From Ceratotherium simum simum (lineage: Eukaryota > Chordata > Mammalia > Perissodactyla > Rhinocerotidae): a stretch of DNA of 64,000 nt. Below the pieces are notes generated by a model that was given only the letters and a program-made list of their open reading frames with translations, was not told the origin of the DNA and ran no database searches. The translations under genes and the position numbers were made by a program. Where the stretch lies: the NCBI RefSeq assembly GCF_000283155.1, contig NW_004454171.1, positions 5,902,988 through 5,966,987 of the forward strand. The letters run 5' to 3'. Position 1 is the first letter of the stretch, and each line of letters opens with the position of its first letter. Positions 57,246 through 64,000 of the stretch are shown here, piece after piece.

Positions 57246-58179
57246 TGCTCTTAATAATTTCATACTATGAAATTTACTTTTCATTATATATCCCATTTAT
57301 TTGACTTTTTTCAATTACCATATTTATTTATGTATTTTTTCAAATAATTAGAAAAACTAATTAAAAAAGAATTGTACATAGAATGACTGGTGGGCTCCTC
57401 ATCCCTTCTTCTCATTCGAACCCAGAATGGTCTTTGGACAGAAGGAGCATGAGAGGGAGGACACGGTGCTGGGGGCGGGAGCAGCTGCAGGGGAGTCAGA
57501 GGGGCCTGGTGTCTGCTGCGTGCGCGGGGGCGGCCGAGAGCGCGTCCATCGGCGGGGTAGCAGATCGCTCCTCCACAGGCTGCAATTCTTTTCTTTGATT
57601 ACAACTTTCTATCTTGATGAAAGATTTGCTGTTTTTATTCTGCTGCAAAATTTTGTTTCACTTAGTGAATTTCATTAACTTTTGACTCTTCTATCATGTT
57701 TTTAATGGTTATAAACATTTTTTTCCCGCAAAGTTGTGGGAGCATTTGACCTTCTCTTGCCAAGCAACGCTTCTGAGGGAGTTGACTCCGGGAGATTTCT
57801 GTGCACTTCAGGTGTAGTGAAAGTAGTGACCTTAGTAAAGCAGCCCGATGTCAAAATAAAAGCAGGAGAAGGTCCCCCAGTGATGTGCGATGTGACCACT
57901 CACGCTGTGTGCTCCAGGCTGGCTGAGCCAGACAATGAACATGGCTTCCTCCTGGCCATCTCTTTTTCTTGGTGGTTAAATATATTATAGGGCCAAATGC
58001 AAAATCCCCTTGAAACTATGATAAAATACCAGAAAGTTTGCATTTGCACCATGACTCCTGTATCTGCCCCTTGGGTGTTGGAGGTGATAACTTCACTGAC
58101 TTTCAGACAGGGGTAGTCTGGTGAAAATGATAGAGAAATGCTCCCAGTGTGTTCATGGTGAGATCAAGGATGTCAGCAT
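57246..58179. other. Unique sequence with a small CpG cluster
   Basis: 57460-57570 is GC-rich with about ten CpGs, between AT-rich flanks. Open frames at 57383-57678 and 57736-57990 match no known protein. Confidence 0.4.
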
Positions 58180-58800
58180 GGGCCAGGCACAGAGGGTGAG
58201 GAGTCTAGCTCATGACAAGCGGGGCGACAGGTGAGCAGGGACCAGCTCACTTGGAGCTTTCTGGGCCAGAGCACGGAGTTTGGATTTTGTTGGCATTGCA
58301 GTGGAAGCCACTGGAGGATTTAAGCAGATAAGTGATATGATCTGATTTACATCTCCTAAAAGGTCACTCTGGCTGCTGTGGAGGAAGGACTGTAGGGGAA
58401 GGGTGGAATCAGGACAGTTGGGAGGCTGCTGTGATGTTCCAGGTGCAAGACGATGGTGGCTGCCATGGCGAGAGCCGGGGGGTGGGGAGAAGCGGAGGGG
58501 CTGGGGGTATATTTTGGAGGTAGAGCCGATAGGATTTGCTAATGTGGGAGAGTGAAGTAAAAAGGAATCAAGGATGACTTCTTGATTTTTGTCCTGAGCA
58601 ACTGGGCATGTGGTGGTACTATTTACTTAAGATCGGGAAGACTCTGGAAGGACCAAGTTTAAAGAGGAAAGAGAAGGAAAAAAATCAAGAGTTCTATTTG
58701 AGTCTTGTTCAGTTTAGAATACTTATTCAAAATTCAAGTAGAAATGTCAAATATATAGCTGAAAAGATTAGAGGTAGACACAAAAATTTGAGAGATAAAG
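58180..58800 (-). mobile_element. L2 fragment, minus orientation
   Basis: TGGAAGCCACTGGAGGATTTAAGCAGATAAGTGATATGATCTGATTTAC, GGTCACTCTGGCTGCTGTGG, GGAGGCTGCTGTGATGTTCC and AAGGATGACTTCTTG are the reversed L2 pattern. The opposite strand at 8.5 kb shows the same element in plus. The 146-codon frame at 58608-59048 begins inside it and is not a gene. Confidence 0.65.
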
Positions 58801-58819
58801 ATTTAGAATTAGGCATTGC

Positions 58820-59170
58820 TACATTTAACAGACAATCCCGAATATCAGTAGCTTTAACAAAGACAAGGGGTATTTCTCTCCCACTTAACAGTAATCTGGA
58901 GGTAGGCATGTCAGCGCTGATATGGGGCCCCACAGTGTCATCAAGGACACAGGCACCTATCTTTCTGCTTTATCATCAGCAGCATGTGGCTGCTGTTCTC
59001 GAGGCCATCTCGTGGTACGAGTATGGACCCTGGAGCTCTCGCCAGTAATTCCACATTCAGGTGGTAGGAAGAGTAGGGGAGGCAAAAGGCTGAACCTCCA
59101 GTTGACTCAGCTCCCTTTGAGGAACCTTCCTCACATCCCCCCTTGCATCTCATTGTCCACAACTTAATTA
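58820..59170. repeat. Unnamed ancient repeat, copy 2 of 3
   Basis: AATATCAGTAGCTTTAACAAAGAC, then a GGTATTTCTCTCCC region, a GGTGG... CTGCTGTTCTCGAGGCC stretch. Similar in layout to 22395-22760 and 62625-62945. Confidence 0.3.
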
Positions 59171-61624
59171 CATGGTTGCAGGGGGATGTGTGAGATGGAA
59201 CCTTCTCCTAGGTGCATTACCACCCTTAATAACATCTATCACTAGGCTTCTAGATAACGGGTAGAGGCTGTGCTATGGAGAGTCATCAGTGTATAAATGG
59301 TATTTACAGTCGTGGCGTCAGATAATGACATGGTCATAGAGGGGACGGCCAATCACAGGAGGTGGCGTAAACACTGGAGCACGGACGGTGGAGCACAGGA
59401 GCTCGGCGTGGCTTGAGGAGTCTGTCTTTGTTTTATTCCTGGGCCTTGTGTTTTTGCAGGCCTTGTTTCTCTTCTCCCGTTGACGCACTCTACACTTATA
59501 CAATCTTGTTGTGTTTCATGCACTCTTATAAAAAGCCTTTCTACAGCAAGACTGCATATAAATAAAGAAACAAATCTTTGACCAGTCTTCCTCTGGTAGA
59601 ACAAGTAAAGGAGAGGAGAGAAGTAGAGACAGGCGAGGTAGAGGAATGGAGGGAGAAGGGACTGAATGGTAAGCAAAGTGAGTGACCGAGGAGAAGGGAG
59701 GGGATGCCTCAAAACTTGTTATCTATGTGTGTCACCTGGACACATGGAAACCCGCAGTCAGACTCTCAGAGGTCCTCTTCAGCCAACTGCTTCCTGGGGT
59801 CTGTCCGGAGAGATGACCGGGGGATACTACCTGCCCAGGAGTAATGATTATGTGGGCACAGGCAGAAGTCGTTGGCAATAGAAACGCATTTCTTCCCCAT
59901 TATCTGTGACCAGTGGTTTGTGCCTCACAGAAGAACCTCTTAATGACAGAAACCAAGGTGAGCTCCACACATGTAATCATATCAAGAACCTTGTGATTCT
60001 GACTCAGGCAACGGTTTGTGCTCCAGACTTCCTCTGTTCTCACAGATGGTGGCTGAAACGGAGGGTTCCAAGGTCTCTGGTTGGTGCCTACGATAAGTCC
60101 ACGGGTGAAGAGAAGTCAGTACATACTTTTTGAATTCAAAGAAAGACGTAGGAAGTAGAAAGCTTCATTTGATATCCACAATGCTTCCTCAAATGTCCTC
60201 ATTGCCACCATGAATTCTGCAAAGGGGAATCCTGTTTTGATTCCATGACTCAAGGCAGAATGAGTTAGTCCAATTGCCCTGGGGTGCAGGGTACCCAAGA
60301 ATGACTAGGCTGTATCTGAAGCAGCTGGGCTGCCAGAGCTGGAACCGGAAAGGGTGCTGGGAATCAGGCGAAATTAGCCCTTTTTAAGCCTCTCACTACT
60401 TTTTCCAAGGCAAAGCCGGGAGGGCCATTGTTTCACACCAGGATAGTGTGAGTCCATACAGCAGTGCTGGGGAATTGTCAAGAGGCAGACTTTCCTCTGG
60501 CAGGTGTGGCCCCAGGCCAGGGCTCAGCTGAGTGCCCTTGTACACTCAGTGCAACCCACACAACCACGTGTGGTAGCTTTGGCTTCTACCTTCTTCCCAC
60601 AGCCCACCTGTCACGGGCTGGGGCTATCCCGGTGCATCCGGCCCTTGGAGTTGCAGACTCTGAGACAGAGTTGAGCGTGTAGAATGTTGATGCGGAGTGT
60701 GCTTGAGGTCAACCCTGTGGAAGGGAGGGGAGGAAGCAGGAGTGGGCAGAGGGAGAAGTCAGGCTGCAAAGAAGGCTGCTGACAGCCTTGGCCAACCCCA
60801 CGGGCAGCTAAAATGGTTCTCCAGACTTGGACCAAGATGCACAGGCCTGCAGACCCCCACATGGATCAGCTGTCAGATGTGGGCTGCCTTGAAAAAGGTG
60901 TGATTCCGGATGAGGTGATCCCTGGAGGGGCTGACAGCTATGCTCGGCCACCAGCCCTCCCAGCAGTGGATAACAGGCCTTTCATTGATGGAGGATCTAG
61001 AAGGCACATCACAGCGCCCACCACCCCACCCCAAGGCTATTCTTTAATGACCTATTTTTTTCTTCAAGTCTGTCCTTTATATTAAGTTTAATCAGAGTTC
61101 AGCAGTATACCAATATGTGAGGGGCAAGGAAAAAAAAAATCACTTTTCTGCAAATTGCCTGGGGCCTTGGGCTCCCTTAGAAGAGCCTTGTCTCACCATG
61201 ATGTTCAGAGAAAGCTGTTTTTCCTCTAGTCATTTTGGACTTCTCAATTCTGACCCCCAATTAAGTAGAATGCCACAAGAAATGTCTGCGGACTCTGAGA
61301 AAGGGTCTGAAAGGGCAGGAGATAGCTGGGTGCGCTGGTGCCGGCTCTCGCAAGGAGTGCCCCCCGTGAGGTCTCCACGGGCACCTCCAGTTTACCGTCC
61401 CCTCTCTTTCTTGGCCGCTTCCATCTGAGACACTCATGCCGAGACACGCCCGCAGGAATCCCGTGTTCAGCCTCCGGGGGGAGAGCCCAGTGAGAGACAC
61501 AAGAAGGAAGAAGGTGAGGGGGCCTCAGAAGGGAGGCATGGTGCCTGTTGCCTTATTTCAGGCAGCCTCGAGTGCGGTTCCTGGAAACATGGGCTGGGGA
61601 CGAGGCAGGGGGCTTTCGTGGTGA
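59171..61624. other. Unique sequence, no gene recognised
   Basis: GC content is higher than the window average at 60400-61620. Frames at 60813-61085 and 61117-61428 match no known protein. No convincing splice borders support an exon. Confidence 0.4.
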
Positions 61625-61835
61625 ACAGCTGTGGATCCCGGGTCAGGCTGCCTGGTTAACCCCTGGCCTTGCTGTGCATTAGCTCTGGGGCCTTGGGAAA
61701 GTTACTTAAGTGCTCTGTGCCTCAGTTTCCCCATCTGTGAAATAAGGACTAATAACAGTACCTACTTCATATGGTTCCTGTCAGGATCAACACATGTGAA
61801 TCGCTTAGAAAAGTGTCCCGTGAATAGCACGCTCA
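61625..61835 (+). repeat. MIR SINE, plus orientation
   Basis: GGGTCAGGCTGCCTGGTTAACCCCTGG, TAGCTCTGGGGCCTTGGGAAAGTTACTTAAG, CTCAGTTTCCCCATCTGTGAAATAAGG and ACAGTACCTACTTCATATGG are MIR in order. Confidence 0.85.
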
Positions 61836-62289
61836 GGAGACATTGCTCCAAGAAGATGGAAAGCAGGAGGGATCCTGCAGGTGGGAGTCAGGGCAAGGCT
61901 GGTTCCTCCTACGCAGAGAGGTCGTCCCTGGAGGAGAGTTGCCTGTGGAGTCAGCCTCAGACAGAAACTTCCGGGAAACTTGCAGACGCTTCAACGTGAT
62001 TGTTTATCCAGTTAGAAGTGATCTGTAAGGCACAGTTTTGCTCTAATAAACAGCAATTTTTGAGGAGCTTTTGGCCCCAGACAAAAGGTATTGTTATATA
62101 TGCTACAGAGAAGCAAACAGTGATACATACCCCGAGTCAAGGACTCTAATTTGTAAACCTCAAAGTCTTAGCCTCAATTGAATTGAATTGCTGTCTGAAA
62201 CAAAGTTTATTTTTCAACAATATTTAATAAACCAATTTGAGCGGGAATAGAACCCCTGCAAATATAAGAGATAGGACCCTTATACAATA
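61836..62289. other. Unique sequence, nothing recognised
   Basis: No repeat or exon signature recognised. Confidence 0.4.
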
Positions 62290-62520
62290 AAAAGAGAGCA
62301 TAGCTTAGTGGTGTTCTCTAGAATTCAGCTGCCTGGGTTCCGGTCCTGGCTCTGCCTTATACCAGCTGTGTGATCTTGGGCAAGCTACCTAACCTCTCTG
62401 AGCCTCTGTCTCAGATATGAAATGGAGATGATATTAATAGACTCTTACACATAGCTTGCGGTGAGACTTCAATAGTTGAATTGTAAAGTACTCTTCATAT
62501 TAAACCCGCATTAATTAGTA
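62290..62520 (+). repeat. MIR SINE, plus orientation, near complete
   Basis: AGCATAGCTTAGTGGTG (tRNA-like head), CTGCCTGGGTTCCGGTCCTGGC (box B), GCTGTGTGATCTTGGGCAAGC, ACCTAACCTCTCTGAGCCTCTG and GAGACTTCAATAG give the full MIR order. Confidence 0.85.
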
Positions 62521-62624
62521 ATATTATAGTAGTAATACAGGAAATGCAAAATAAGACAAACATAAGAAATTTTTAAAAACCACAGTGCTCACTCTATTGC
62601 ACTCAATATTAGAATGTGTTGTGT

Positions 62625-62945
62625 AGGCTGTGCTGCAGTAACAAAACCCTCCAAATCTCGGGGGCATGTGAAACAGAGTGAGAGAGATTGAGAGAGACAG
62701 AGACAGAGAGAGAGAGAGTTGTCCCTCCTGTGCCGCGTCTGGCAAACATTGGCGGGTGGGCAGAGTCGTCTCTGGTGGCCTCAGTGCCGCAGAGGGAAGG
62801 GAGGTGGGGAAGCAGGTGCTGCCTCTCCAATACTTCCAGCCAGAGGTGACACCTGTCACTTCCGCTCCTCGTTCACCGGCCGGAACAGGTCAAACAGCCA
62901 CGGGGAACTTCAGGGGAGTGGGGAAGCGAAATTCCCCGGCGTCCG
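62625..62945. repeat. Unnamed ancient repeat, copy 3 of 3, with (GA)n insertion
   Basis: GCTGCAGTAACAAAACCCTCCAAATCTCGGGGGC and GAGGTGACACCTGTCACTTCCGCTC resemble the copy at 22.4 kb. A (GA)n run (62677-62718) interrupts it after CATGTGAAACAG. Confidence 0.45.
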
Positions 62946-63399
62946 GGAGTAGCAGGAAGCAGACACTGGACAGGGCCATGAAGTCACACACACCCAGAAA
63001 CACACACTAACGCCCCCTAGAGGCTCTCCAGGCACTTTCTGCAGCTCAGCAGGAGCGAGCCGTGCTCTCGCCCTGGGACAGAGGACACCCGTCTCTACCA
63101 GTGGTTCTCTCGGGCCCTCCGCACGTCCTGTCCTGCCCCAGCATCTGTGTGGCCTCGTCAGCAATTGTTTTTAACAGTTATTGATGCCTGTAAAGTAATA
63201 AGAATGGCTCTATAAACCTGTTCAGTGAGCAGTATGTTTAGTGGTATTCTAGAATTCTGATTTTTTACTGTAATTTTTATTACTATTTGGTCTTCGCTAT
63301 TAAAATTCATAAAAGAAATGCTGAGAACTTGACGCCCACCACTTCTAATTTAACACTTAAAGCAAAATGGAAAGCCAGGTACTCTAATAATTAGCGCTC
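62946..63399. other. Unique sequence, nothing recognised
   Basis: The left half is moderately GC-rich and the right half AT-rich. No exon or repeat recognised. Confidence 0.4.
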
Positions 63400-63759
63400 A
63401 CTATAATTTTTACTTTTTAAAACATTCATCTTAAATCTTCTCAATTTTTAAATTTTTTACATAATAAAAATGTCAAATGTGCTCAATAGCAGAGATGATA
63501 TTACAAAAAATCCTTTTATATGAAGAGGTCATTTCACCATTGCATACTTCCGTATATGTCTCTAAGAAATATGGACTGTTTTTACAAAACCACAGTGCCA
63601 TTAGCACACACAGCCACTTCTGGGGTCATCTTGTACCCAGTCTGTGATTAAGTTTGCTCAACCAGCTAAAATTTGTTTTTGAAGTTAGTCTGTTCTAAGT
63701 AGGATCCAAATAAGGTCTGTAAATTGCTTTTGGTTGTTATGTCTCTTCATTCTCTCTCT
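63400..63759 (-). mobile_element. L1M 3' UTR, minus orientation
   Basis: TACAAAACCACAGTGCCATTAGCACAC, TAAGTAGGATCCAAATAAGGTC and GCTTTTGGTTGTTATGTCTCTTC follow the reversed L1M 3' UTR. It appears to continue on the far side of the ERE at 63957 (TATTCTCTTTTAAGC). Confidence 0.6.
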
Positions 63760-63956
63760 CTCTTTTTTTTTTTTGGCTGAGGAAGATTGTCCCTGAGCTA
63801 ACATCTGTGACAATCTTCCTCTATTTGTATATGGGATGCCGCCACAGCATGGCTTGATGAGTGGTGTGTAGGTCTGTGCCTGGGATCTGAACCCGTAAAC
63901 CCTGGGCTGCCGAAGTGGAGCACGAAAACTTAACCACTGTGCCACCGGGCCGGCCC
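63760..63956 (-). mobile_element. ERE-type SINE, minus orientation, in the L1M tail
   Basis: A T-run is followed by GGCTGAGGAAGATTGTCCCTGAGC, CCGCCACAGCATGGCTTGATG, GGGATCTGAACCCG (reversed box B), and TTAACCACTGTGCCACCGGGCCGGCCC. Possible short target repeats (ATTCTCT) lie on both sides. The frame at 63685-63945 is incidental. Confidence 0.92.
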
Positions 63957-64000
63957 TCTATATTCTCTTTTAAGCTAAACAAACCCCTGTTTCTCGGCCC

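Noticed and set aside
58608..59048. 146-codon frame as a gene
   Set aside because: It starts inside a reversed L2 and runs into another old repeat; no known protein match.

Overview
This is a stretch of mammalian nuclear DNA, most likely from a horse-like perissodactyl. The clearest lineage signal is four tRNA-derived SINEs of the ERE type (equine repetitive element; GGGCCGGCC head, AGGAAGAT-rich body), at about 11.7, 29.0, 31.9 and 63.8 kb. Three carry readable target-site duplications. The rest is typical mammalian sequence: CpG-depleted, dense in old L2, MIR, MER5A, MLT1 and L1M copies, with two assembly gaps (6264-6403 and 46576-46675). No open reading frame is convincingly a protein-coding exon. 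The longer ones lie in the GC-rich island, in repeats, or are no longer than chance allows in 64 kb.

The one clear gene-related feature is a large CpG island at about 4.1-6.7 kb, broken by a 140-base gap. Five good splice-donor sequences in it (4845, 5000, 5295, 5854, 6498) all lie on the minus strand, and I saw no comparable plus-strand donor inside the island. My inference is that this is the promoter, with several alternative first exons, of a gene transcribed leftward whose body lies mostly beyond position 1. I cannot name the gene. The 57 kb to the right would then be its upstream intergenic region.

Layout: 1-4.1 kb, mostly unique sequence with one MIR. 4.1-6.7 kb, CpG-island promoter. 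6.7-19.8 kb, MER5A, MLT1, L2, ERE and a split L2 holding an L1M 3' end. 19.8-21.3 kb, truncated L1. 21.4-25.6 kb, MLT1, MIR, L2 and L1 fragments. 25.7-26.4 kb, a repeat-free block with a small CpG cluster. 26.4-38.6 kb, MIR, L1M, two EREs, a tRNA-Glu-headed SINE with an RTE-like tail, MLT1 and L2. 38.6-45.6 kb, a near full-length decayed L1 carrying a 35-bp minisatellite, a perfect inverted repeat and an inserted MITE. 45.7-47.8 kb, nested MER5A/L1M and L2/MER5A plus a gap. 47.8-53 kb, mostly unique. 53-58.8 kb, MIR, L2, a target-site-flanked L1, and a minisatellite that appears to have grown out of a MIR. 58.8-64 kb, unique sequence, MIRs, a third copy of an unnamed repeat, and an ERE in an L1M tail.

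The most notable observations are the one-sided donor cluster in the CpG island, the MIR-derived minisatellite, the G-rich minisatellite in the L1 5' region, the chimeric SINE, and several repeat-free blocks that could be distal regulatory elements. I found no CRISPR, operon, phage or other prokaryotic system. Repeat names rest on remembered consensus features, not on a database search.
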